From Methylotenera sp. (GTDB lineage Bacteria; Pseudomonadota; Gammaproteobacteria; Burkholderiales; Methylophilaceae), in contig SXVG01000028.1 in NCBI GenBank assembly GCA_005791685.1, positions 1 to 7,349 on the forward strand: a stretch of DNA of 7,349 nucleotides, given 5' to 3'. Below, piece after piece: positions 1-6,258 of this stretch (the first letter of the stretch is position 1; every line of letters starts with the position of its first letter). Both the position numbers and the translations under genes were made by a program. Under the pieces are notes generated by a model. The model searched no databases. It saw nothing but the letters and a program-made list of their open reading frames with translations, and had not been told where the DNA came from.

Positions 1-129
1 CGTGGTTGCGACCGCATCGTGCCGGTCGACGTTTACGTGCCGGGTTGCCCACCGACGGCTGAAGCCTTGCTGTACGGGATTATTCAATTGCAAAACAAAA
101 TTAAACGCACCAATACCATCGCCCGCTAA
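1..129 (+). CDS. nuoB: NADH-quinone oxidoreductase subunit B (NuoB), 3' end only
   Basis: Frame 1 is open from the first base to TAA at 127-129 and gives the last 42 residues of a protein whose start lies outside the window. The piece contains RGCDRIVPVDVYVPGCPPT followed by AEALLYGI, the conserved C-terminal block of NuoB. By family knowledge, the cysteine in VPGCPP is the last of the four ligands of cluster N2, the 4Fe-4S centre that hands electrons to quinone; the other three ligands lie upstream of the window. The tail after the motif (LQNKIKRTNTIAR) is short and basic, as is usual for NuoB of this type. nuoC begins five bases after the stop, so the two are almost certainly cotranscribed. 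The protein acts in the peripheral arm, at the interface with NuoD and NuoH. Confidence 0.96.
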   Translation, partial: RGCDRIVPVDVYVPGCPPTAEALLYGIIQLQNKIKRTNTIAR

Positions 130-134
130 ACATC

Positions 135-731
135 ATGTCAGTTAAATTAGATCAACTACTTGTGAATGTACAAACGGCTTTGGGCGCTAAGCTTAGTCGG
201 TCTAGCATGGCGTTTTCTGAGTTGACCTTGGAATGCCGGGCGGAGGATTATTTGGCTGTGTGCTTATGCTTGCGCGATGACCCGCGTTTGCAATTTGAGC
301 AGTTAATCGATTTGTCCGGCTTGGATTACCAGACTTATGCCGATGGCGAGCGAGCAGGCCCGCGTTATGCAGTGGTCTGTCATTTGCTGTCGGTCAGCTT
401 AAATCAGCGCGTGCGTTTGCGCGTGTTTGCCGAAGACGAGCACTTCCCTTTATTGGCTAGCTTGGTGGATGTTTGGCCGGCGGCCAATTGGTACGAGCGG
501 GAAGCCTTCGATATGTACGGCATTATGTTTGAAAACCACCCGGATTTACGCCGCTTGCTGACCGATTATGGTTTTGTCGGCCATCCATTCCGTAAAGATT
601 TCCCCATGATAGGCCATGTTGAAATGCGCTATGACCCCGAGCAGCAGCGCGTGATTTATCAGCCGGTTAGCATAGAAGAGCGCAATAACGTGCCGCGCGT
701 GATACGTGATGAAGGGGCGCACGCCAAGTAG
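135..731 (+). CDS. nuoC: NADH-quinone oxidoreductase subunit C (NuoC, 30 kDa subunit)
   Basis: This 198-residue protein is the NuoC/30 kDa subunit of complex I. It has no cofactor and helps hold the connecting module of the peripheral arm together, against NuoD. The family signature is at residues 121-142: EREAFDMYGI, then HPDLRRLL. It is followed by DYGFVGHPFRKDFP (144-157) and the C-terminal stretch MRYDPEQQRVIYQPV (164-178), both typical of the family. HLLSVSLNQRVRLRVF (83-98) matches the conserved strand region. The length of about 200 residues is normal for the unfused form; in E. coli this domain is fused to NuoD. The ATG at 135 lies five bases after the nuoB stop. No convincing Shine-Dalgarno sequence precedes it, so initiation may depend on ribosomes finishing nuoB. 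The N-terminal 60 residues are more variable, as expected. Confidence 0.97.
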   Translation: MSVKLDQLLVNVQTALGAKLSRSSMAFSELTLECRAEDYLAVCLCLRDDPRLQFEQLIDLSGLDYQTYADGERAGPRYAVVCHLLSVSLNQRVRLRVFAEDEHFPLLASLVDVWPAANWYEREAFDMYGIMFENHPDLRRLLTDYGFVGHPFRKDFPMIGHVEMRYDPEQQRVIYQPVSIEERNNVPRVIRDEGAHAK

Positions 732-732
732 G
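729..732 (+). promoter_or_regulatory. Weak ribosome binding site supporting the nuoD ATG start
   Basis: TAGG at the nuoC stop codon ends eight bases before the ATG at 741, a normal Shine-Dalgarno distance. It would be only two bases from the TTG at 735, which is too close to serve it. The match is short, so this supports the ATG start without proving it. The element is inside the nuoC stop codon, consistent with coupling between the two genes. Confidence 0.4.
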
Positions 733-740
733 CGTTGACT

Positions 741-1994
741 ATGGCTGAAATTAGAAACTACACGATGAACTTTGGACCGCAGCATCCGGCTGCACACGGC
801 GTATTGCGCTTGGTGTTGGAGTTGGATGGTGAGGTTATACAAAGGGCTGATCCGCACATAGGCTTGCTGCATCGCGGTACCGAGAAGTTGGCGGAAAACC
901 GTACTTATTTGCAATCCATCCCTTACATGGACAGGCTGGACTACGTGTCCATGATGTCCAATGAACACGCCTACGTGATGGCCATCGAAAAGATGATGGG
1001 CATAGACGTGCCCTTGCGCGCGCAATACATACGTGTGATGTTTGATGAAATTACCCGGGTGTTGAATCACTTGTTGTGGTTAGGTGCGCACGCGCTGGAC
1101 GTCGGCGCCATGTCGGTATTTTTATACGCCTTCCGTGAACGTGAAGATTTATTTGATTGCTACGAAGCGGTGTCGGGTGCGCGTATGCATGCTGCTTATT
1201 ACCGTCCTGGCGGCGTGTACCGTGATTTGCCAGCTCAGATGCCGCAGTATGCGGTTTCACCCTTGCGCAATGCAAAAACGGTGGCCAAGCAAAATGAAAA
1301 TCGGCAGGGATCCTTATTGGATTTCATTGAAGACTTCACTCGGCGCTTTCCTGGCTACGTGGATGAATACGAAACACTGCTAACCGACAACCGCATCTGG
1401 AAACAACGCACAGTCGATGTCGGCATTGTGACGCCAGAGCGTGCCTTGGCGCTCGGCATGACAGGTCCCATGTTGCGCGGATCTGGCATCGCCTGGGATT
1501 TGCGTAAAACCCAGCCTTATGCCGCCTACGCCGGTTTGGATTTTGACGTGCCGGTCGGGACTAACGGCGATTGCTATGACCGCTATTTGGTGCGCATGGA
1601 AGAATTTAGGCAATCCAACCGCATCATCCAGCAATGCATACATTGGTTGCGCGCCAACCCGGGCCCCGTCATCACTAGCGACAACAAAGTGGCGCCGCCT
1701 GACCGTGCCGGCATGAAAAGCAATATGGAAGATTTGATTCACCACTTCAAATTGTTTACCGAAGGCTTTCATGTGCCCGCAGGTGAAGCCTATGCGGCGG
1801 TTGAGCATCCGAAAGGTGAATTCGGCATTTATATGGTGTCAGATGGCGCCAACAAACCCTACCGCTTGAAAATTCGTGCGCCTGGCTTCGCCCATTTGGC
1901 GGCCTTAGATGAAATGACCCGCGGTCATATGATAGCTGATTTGGTGGCCATCATAGGCACGCAAGACATCGTGTTTGGTGAGATAGACCGATAA
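741..1994 (+). CDS. nuoD: NADH-quinone oxidoreductase subunit D (NuoD, 49 kDa subunit)
   Basis: This is the 49 kDa subunit of the connecting module. It forms most of the quinone head-group pocket next to cluster N2 of NuoB. With the ATG at 741 the product has 417 residues, close to the length I expect for the family. The N-terminus MAEIRNYTMNFGPQHPAAHG includes the HPAAHG loop (His15, His19), and PYMDRLDY (61-68) includes a conserved tyrosine; by family knowledge a His and a Tyr from these loops contact the quinone head group. The 49 kDa signature LHRGTEKLAENR is at 43-54. RMHAAYYRPGG and the C-terminus DIVFGEIDR are also typical. The hydrogenase-like metal-binding cysteines are absent, as in all NuoD proteins. 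The frame is also open to a TTG at 735, but this adds only two residues (MT) to the usual N-terminus. The gap after nuoC is nine bases. Confidence 0.97.
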   Translation: MAEIRNYTMNFGPQHPAAHGVLRLVLELDGEVIQRADPHIGLLHRGTEKLAENRTYLQSIPYMDRLDYVSMMSNEHAYVMAIEKMMGIDVPLRAQYIRVMFDEITRVLNHLLWLGAHALDVGAMSVFLYAFREREDLFDCYEAVSGARMHAAYYRPGGVYRDLPAQMPQYAVSPLRNAKTVAKQNENRQGSLLDFIEDFTRRFPGYVDEYETLLTDNRIWKQRTVDVGIVTPERALALGMTGPMLRGSGIAWDLRKTQPYAAYAGLDFDVPVGTNGDCYDRYLVRMEEFRQSNRIIQQCIHWLRANPGPVITSDNKVAPPDRAGMKSNMEDLIHHFKLFTEGFHVPAGEAYAAVEHPKGEFGIYMVSDGANKPYRLKIRAPGFAHLAALDEMTRGHMIADLVAIIGTQDIVFGEIDR

Positions 1995-2012
1995 GAAAAT
2001 ACTGAGTTAACC

Positions 2013-2486
2013 ATGTTAAGCCCACAAATTACAGAAAAAATTGATTACGAGTTGAGCAAGTACCCAACGGATCAGCGTCAGGCGGCGGTCATGAGTGCCT
2101 TGCGTATAGTGCAAACCGAACGCGGTTGGCTGTCCAATGAGAGTATGACGGAAGTGGCGCAATACTTGGGCATGCCCGAGATTGCCGTGATGGAAGTGGC
2201 CAGCTTTTACAATATGTACGATTTGGCGCCGGTAGGAAAATACAAAATCAGTGTCTGCACCAATATTTCTTGCATGTTGCGCAACAGCGATGAAATTGTG
2301 GCGCATTTAAAAGAAAAATTGGGCATAGGTTTTAATGAAGTCAGTGCGGACGGCAAGTTTTGCCTAAAGGAAGGCGAGTGCATGGGCGCTTGCGGTGGCG
2401 CACCCTTGATGATAGTTAACAACCACAGCATGCACGAATTCTTAACGCCGGCCAAAGTCGATGCCATTTTGGATGGGTTGAAATAA
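2013..2486 (+). CDS. nuoE: NADH-quinone oxidoreductase subunit E (NuoE, 24 kDa subunit, cluster N1a)
   Basis: This 157-residue protein is the thioredoxin-fold 24 kDa subunit that carries the 2Fe-2S cluster N1a beside the FMN of NuoF. The four ligands are visible as C-x4-C (Cys82, Cys87 in SVCTNISC) and C-x3-C (Cys123, Cys127 in EGECMGACGGAP). Cys117 in KFCLKEGEC is an additional cysteine outside the ligand pattern. The N-terminal helical part, residues about 1-70, has the family features YPTDQRQAAVMSAL, YLGMP and EVASFYNMY. The length matches unfused proteobacterial NuoE. The ATG at 2013 follows nuoD by 18 bases, the largest gap in the window, with only a weak GAG at 2004-2006 as a possible ribosome binding site. 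The stop codon overlaps the nuoF start by one base (TAATG). Confidence 0.97.
   Translation: MLSPQITEKIDYELSKYPTDQRQAAVMSALRIVQTERGWLSNESMTEVAQYLGMPEIAVMEVASFYNMYDLAPVGKYKISVCTNISCMLRNSDEIVAHLKEKLGIGFNEVSADGKFCLKEGECMGACGGAPLMIVNNHSMHEFLTPAKVDAILDGLK
2471..2477 (+). promoter_or_regulatory. Ribosome binding site of nuoF inside the end of nuoE
   Basis: GGATGGG lies within the last codons of nuoE and ends eight bases before the nuoF ATG at 2486. It is a reasonable purine-rich Shine-Dalgarno sequence at normal spacing. It supports ATG 2486 over the in-frame ATG at codon 13 (2522), which has no comparable site. Together with the TAATG overlap it suggests translational coupling of nuoE to nuoF. Confidence 0.5.
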
Positions 2487-3823
2487 TGGCCAAGCAATCA
2501 ATAAATGCACAAGCGCCGGTCATGACCGATTTAACAGGACAAACCCTAGTCTGTTTGCGCACCCTAACAGAAAGCCAACCGGCGGCCTTGGCTACCTACA
2601 TCAAACTAGGCGGCTACCAATCGCTCAAGCGTATCGTCACAGAAAAGACCAAAGCCACGGCCATCATTACCGAGGTGAAACTGTCCGGTTTGCGCGGTCG
2701 CGGTGGCGCCGGTTTTCCTACCGGGCTTAAATGGAGTTTCATGCCACGCTATTTTGATGGCGTTAAGTATTTGGTGTGCAATACCGATGAAGGCGAGCCT
2801 GGCACCTTTAAAGACCGCGACATCATCCGTTACAACCCGCATCAGCTAATAGAAGGCATGGCGATTGCCGCCTACACCTTGGGTGCGCGGGTGGGTTACA
2901 ACTACATACACGGTGAAATTTGGCAGGACTACGAAACTTTTGAAGCGGCGCTGTTGGAAGCCAAAGCAGCCGGTTATTTAGGTGAAAATTTATTTGGCAC
3001 AAATTTTAGTTTTGATCTGTATGCCGTGCACGGCTATGGGGCTTACATATGCGGGGAAGAAACCGCACTCATCGAGTCCATAGAAGGCAAAAAAGGTCAG
3101 CCGCGTTTTAAACCGCCATTTCCTGCCAGTTACGGGGTGTTTGGCAAGCCTACCAATGTCAATAACACAGAAAGTTACGCCTCCATTCCTTGGATCATGC
3201 AGCACGGTGGGCAAGCGTTTGCCGATTTGGGTGTGGCTAATTCAGGCGGCACTAAATTGTTTTCCGTGTCAGGTCACGTGGAAAAGCCGGGCAATTACGA
3301 AGTGAAAATGGGCACGCCTTTCAACGACTTGCTGGCCATGGCCGGCGGTGTTTGGCACGGCCGTAAGCTCAAAGCGGTCATCCCAGGTGGGCCGTCGACG
3401 GCGGTGATCCCAGCCAGTGTCATGGAGGCCACCAGCATGGACTACGACGGCTTAAGTAAAGCGCGTTCCAGCTTGGGGGCTGGCTCCATGATAGTCATGG
3501 ACGACAGTACCTGCATGGTCAAAGCCTTGCATCGCTTGTCCTATTTCTTCTATGAAGAAAGTTGCGGCCAATGCACGCCATGCCGTGAAGGCACGGGCTG
3601 GGTTTATCGGGTGTTGGATAGGATAGTCAAAGGCCAAGGCAAGATGGAAGATTTGGATCTTTTAACCGACATCAGTAGAAATATTTCTGGGCGTACCATA
3701 TGCGCTTTAGGCGAGGCGGCGGCGACGCCAGTAATAAGCTTTATCAAGCATTTTAGAGCGGAATTTGAATACTACATCGAGCACGGTAAAAGTATGGTGG
3801 ATTGCAAGGCGGAGCAAGGCTAA
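2486..3823 (+). CDS. nuoF: NADH-quinone oxidoreductase subunit F (NuoF, 51 kDa subunit; FMN, NADH site, cluster N3)
   Basis: NuoF is the catalytic entry point of complex I: it binds NADH and FMN, takes a hydride from NADH and passes electrons to cluster N3. The 445-residue product has the glycine-rich FMN/NADH loop GLRGRGGAGFPTGLKW (68-83), then CNTDEGEPGTFKDRD (98-112), whose acidic residues line the nucleotide site in the family. The 51 kDa signature region GYGAYICGEETALIES is at 183-198, and the N3 ligands are ESCGQCTPCREG (Cys360, Cys363, Cys366) plus Cys406 in RTICALGE. The soluble ligand-binding beta-grasp region (about 255-340) precedes the N3 domain. The N-terminal 45 residues are weakly conserved and differ from the usual 'N/S-W-x-L-x-D-Y' pattern I recall; the match becomes clear at LGGYQSLKRI (41-50). 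The gene is flanked by TAATG overlaps at both ends. Confidence 0.97.
   Translation: MAKQSINAQAPVMTDLTGQTLVCLRTLTESQPAALATYIKLGGYQSLKRIVTEKTKATAIITEVKLSGLRGRGGAGFPTGLKWSFMPRYFDGVKYLVCNTDEGEPGTFKDRDIIRYNPHQLIEGMAIAAYTLGARVGYNYIHGEIWQDYETFEAALLEAKAAGYLGENLFGTNFSFDLYAVHGYGAYICGEETALIESIEGKKGQPRFKPPFPASYGVFGKPTNVNNTESYASIPWIMQHGGQAFADLGVANSGGTKLFSVSGHVEKPGNYEVKMGTPFNDLLAMAGGVWHGRKLKAVIPGGPSTAVIPASVMEATSMDYDGLSKARSSLGAGSMIVMDDSTCMVKALHRLSYFFYEESCGQCTPCREGTGWVYRVLDRIVKGQGKMEDLDLLTDISRNISGRTICALGEAAATPVISFIKHFRAEFEYYIEHGKSMVDCKAEQG
3811..3814 (+). promoter_or_regulatory. Ribosome binding site deciding the nuoG start
   Basis: GGAG in the last codons of nuoF ends eight bases before ATG 3823, a good Shine-Dalgarno site at normal spacing. 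It lies downstream of the alternative in-frame TTG at 3802 and so cannot serve that start. It therefore supports ATG 3823 as the true start of nuoG. Confidence 0.6.
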
Positions 3824-6258
3824 TGTTAAACATAGAAATTGACGGCAAAGCGTTAGAAGTCGAACACGGCAGTTCCATCATCGATGCGGCCGATAAAGTC
3901 GGCATCGTCATACCGCGTTTTTGCTACCACCCAAAATTATCCGTAGCGGCCAATTGCCGCATGTGTTTGGTGCAAGTTGAAAATTTCAACAAACCTTTGC
4001 CGGCCTGTGCGACACCGGTAGCCGATGGCATGAAAATATTCACCCGCTCCAAAGCCGCCATAGAGGCGCAAAAGAGCGTGATGGAATTTTTGCTGATCAA
4101 TCACCCATTGGATTGCCCCATCTGTGACCAAGGTGGCGAATGCGATTTGCAAGACGTGGCGGTGGCCTATGGCAGCAGTGGCTCGCGTTACACGGAAGAA
4201 AAGCGCGTGGTGTTCAATAAAAACCTAGGCCCATTGGTCAGCACCGACATGACACGCTGCATACAATGCACACGCTGTGTGCGTTTCTTGCAAGAAGTGG
4301 GCGGCATCATGGAACTGGGCATGGTAGGGCGTGGCGAGCACGCCGAAATCACCGCTTACGTGGACAAGAGCGTGAATTCGGAGTTGTCTGGCAACATCAT
4401 TGATTTGTGCCCGGTCGGTGCATTGACCAGCAAGCCGTTTAGGTATTCTGCCCGCAGTTGGGAGCTAACCCGTAGGCCTAGCATAGCACCGCACGATGGT
4501 TTGGGTTCGCATATTGAGGTGCAGGTTAAAGACAATAAAGTCATGCGTGTGTTGCCTAGGACAAAAGACAGCATCAATGAGTGTTGGCTGTCGGACCGTG
4601 ACCGTTTTTCTTACGAAGGCCTAAACAGTGCCGATCGCCTTAAAGTGCCTATGATTAAGCACAACGGCCACTGGGTCGAGACCGACTGGAAAACCGCTTT
4701 AGAATTCGCTGCCGGTCAAATTAAAGACATCACCAACGAGCATGGCGGCGACGCATTGGGTGTGTTGGTGTCCCCCAATAGCACCATGGAAGAGGGCTAT
4801 TTGGCTAAACAACTAGCCGGCGCCTTAAATTGCGGTAACGTCGATTACCGTTTGCGTCAAACTGATTTTAGGCTGGACGGCAAACGCCTAGGCACGCCAT
4901 GGATGGGCTGCAATATCCATGAGATCGAAGAGCTGGATCGCATATTGCTGATAGGCTCTAACCTAAGAAACGAGCATCCCTTGTTGGCTAAGCGTTTCCG
5001 CAAGGCGGTGGCCAATGGTGCGGAGTTATCCATCATCAGTCCATTGGACAACGACCCCTTGATGGACATTGCGCATAAAGTCATCGTGCGTCCGAATGAC
5101 ATGGTGAACGTGTTAGGCCAAGTGCTAAAAGCCATGTCCGGTTTGCAACGTTTGTCCTTATGCCTGCCACCCTCATTGAATCAATTGTTGGCTGAAATAA
5201 AAGTGCGACCCAATACCCAAGCCATCGCTGAGAGCATGGCAGGTCACGGTAAAAACTACGATTTAATCGCGCCTAAAGTAGGCATCTTTTTAGGCAACAT
5301 GGCTTTGAGTGATCCGCGCTTTACCGAGATGTACAGCATGGCTGAAGCCATAGGCGGCATATCAGGCGCCAAAGGTGGCATATTGCCGGCCGCTGCCAAC
5401 AGCACCGGCATGCACATGATGGGTGTCATGCCAAGCAGCACTGGCATGCATGCCAGAGCCATGTTGGAAGTGCCGCGCAAAGCCTATTTAACCGTGAACA
5501 TAGAACCGGAGTTGGATTGCCAGCACGCTGCGCTTGCCAAAGCAGCCATGCAAAAAGCCGAATGCGTGGTCGCGTTAACCGCCTACAAATCCAGCGCCTT
5601 AGAGCATGCGGATATCTTGCTGCCTATTGCTCCATTTAGCGAAACATCAGGCACCTTCATGAGCATGGAAGGGCGCGTACAAAGTTTCACTGCGGCGGTT
5701 AAGCCCTTGGGCGAATGCCGCCCCGCTTGGAAAGTGTTGCGCGTGTTAGCCAATACTTTAGGCTTGCCTGGCTTCGATTACGAGACCAGTGAGCAAGTTA
5801 AAAATACTATTTTTGCTGGTGAAAAACCATCTAGCGTGGTGTGGCGTAGCCTCAACAATAATTTAAAAGAGTTGGTGGAAATTCAGGTTAATATCAAGCA
5901 CGACGGTTTGCAACGCATAGGCGAAGTGCCACAGTACGAATCCGATCCTATCGTGCGTCGCTCCATGCCCTTGCAAAAAACCAAGTACAACATCAAGCCT
6001 ATGGCGCGTATGTGTGCCGCCCAATTGGCAGACTTGGCCTTGCAAGAAGGCGATCAGGTCTTGGTTAAGCAAGACAAAGGCAGCGCGGTATTGACCGTTA
6101 AACTGGATAATCACGTGGCTAAAGGTTGCGTGCGGGTCGCGGCAGCGCATGAGGACACCATAGGCTTAGGTGATTTAATGGGCGACATCAGCGTAGAAAA
6201 ATTATCGGCAACACAATTGGCCGCCTACCAGGCCAGCCTTAAGGAAGTGCGCGCGTAA
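3823..6258 (+). CDS. nuoG: NADH-quinone oxidoreductase subunit G (NuoG, 75 kDa subunit; clusters N1b, N4, N5)
   Basis: NuoG is the large iron-sulfur subunit that wires NuoF to NuoI. From ATG 3823 it has 811 residues. The N-terminal ferredoxin-like domain holds the 2Fe-2S N1b ligands Cys34, Cys45, Cys48 and Cys62 (C-x10-C-x2-C-x13-C). Next comes N5 with His94, Cys98, Cys101 and Cys107 (NHPLDCPICDQGGEC), then N4 with Cys146, Cys149, Cys152 and Cys196 (TRCIQCTRC and DLCPVGALTSKP). The N7 cysteines found in E. coli-type NuoG are missing: SWELTRRPSIAPHDGLGS (212-229) has none. From about residue 270 the protein is a molybdopterin-oxidoreductase-like domain, which in this family is structural and without a cofactor. 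A methionine-rich stretch with a duplicated STGMH lies at 527-547. The frame extends to TTG 3802, but that adds seven residues (MQGGARL) before the normal start MLNIEIDGK. It overlaps nuoF and nuoH by one base each. Confidence 0.97.
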   Translation: MLNIEIDGKALEVEHGSSIIDAADKVGIVIPRFCYHPKLSVAANCRMCLVQVENFNKPLPACATPVADGMKIFTRSKAAIEAQKSVMEFLLINHPLDCPICDQGGECDLQDVAVAYGSSGSRYTEEKRVVFNKNLGPLVSTDMTRCIQCTRCVRFLQEVGGIMELGMVGRGEHAEITAYVDKSVNSELSGNIIDLCPVGALTSKPFRYSARSWELTRRPSIAPHDGLGSHIEVQVKDNKVMRVLPRTKDSINECWLSDRDRFSYEGLNSADRLKVPMIKHNGHWVETDWKTALEFAAGQIKDITNEHGGDALGVLVSPNSTMEEGYLAKQLAGALNCGNVDYRLRQTDFRLDGKRLGTPWMGCNIHEIEELDRILLIGSNLRNEHPLLAKRFRKAVANGAELSIISPLDNDPLMDIAHKVIVRPNDMVNVLGQVLKAMSGLQRLSLCLPPSLNQLLAEIKVRPNTQAIAESMAGHGKNYDLIAPKVGIFLGNMALSDPRFTEMYSMAEAIGGISGAKGGILPAAANSTGMHMMGVMPSSTGMHARAMLEVPRKAYLTVNIEPELDCQHAALAKAAMQKAECVVALTAYKSSALEHADILLPIAPFSETSGTFMSMEGRVQSFTAAVKPLGECRPAWKVLRVLANTLGLPGFDYETSEQVKNTIFAGEKPSSVVWRSLNNNLKELVEIQVNIKHDGLQRIGEVPQYESDPIVRRSMPLQKTKYNIKPMARMCAAQLADLALQEGDQVLVKQDKGSAVLTVKLDNHVAKGCVRVAAAHEDTIGLGDLMGDISVEKLSATQLAAYQASLKEVRA
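5401..5451 (+). repeat. Short imperfect in-frame direct repeat (STGMH ... STGMH) within nuoG
   Basis: Two 15-base units at 5401-5415 and 5437-5451 both encode Ser-Thr-Gly-Met-His. They start 36 bases (12 codons) apart and differ only at two third-codon positions (ACC/ACT and CAC/CAT). The amino acid repeat is exact. It lies in the molybdopterin-oxidoreductase-like part of NuoG, in a segment with methionines at residues 530, 532, 533, 536, 542 and 547. It could be a small duplication with synonymous drift, or chance. Confidence 0.6.
6241..6247 (+). promoter_or_regulatory. Probable ribosome binding site of nuoH inside the end of nuoG
   Basis: AAGGAAG in the final codons of nuoG is the strongest Shine-Dalgarno-like match near nuoH. 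Its end lies ten bases before ATG 6258, slightly long but usable. With the TAATG overlap, translation of nuoH is likely coupled to that of nuoG. Confidence 0.45.

Noticed and set aside
546..1070. Long reverse-strand open frame (174 codons) across nuoC/nuoD
   Set aside because: It is antisense to the most conserved parts of NuoC and NuoD. Its translation is rich in His and low-complexity with no recognisable domain, as expected from the complement of a coding frame.
1084..1383. Forward 99-codon frame inside nuoD in another reading frame
   Set aside because: It is out of frame within a clearly conserved gene, and its Cys/Arg-rich translation has no recognisable domain.
1380..1808. Reverse-strand open frame (142 codons) inside nuoD
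   Set aside because: It is fully antisense to conserved nuoD, with no family resemblance and no convincing start site; it is a shadow frame.
1995..2012. Regulatory element between nuoD and nuoE
   Set aside because: Eighteen bases with no inverted repeat or clear promoter boxes; it appears to be only a short spacer with a weak ribosome site.
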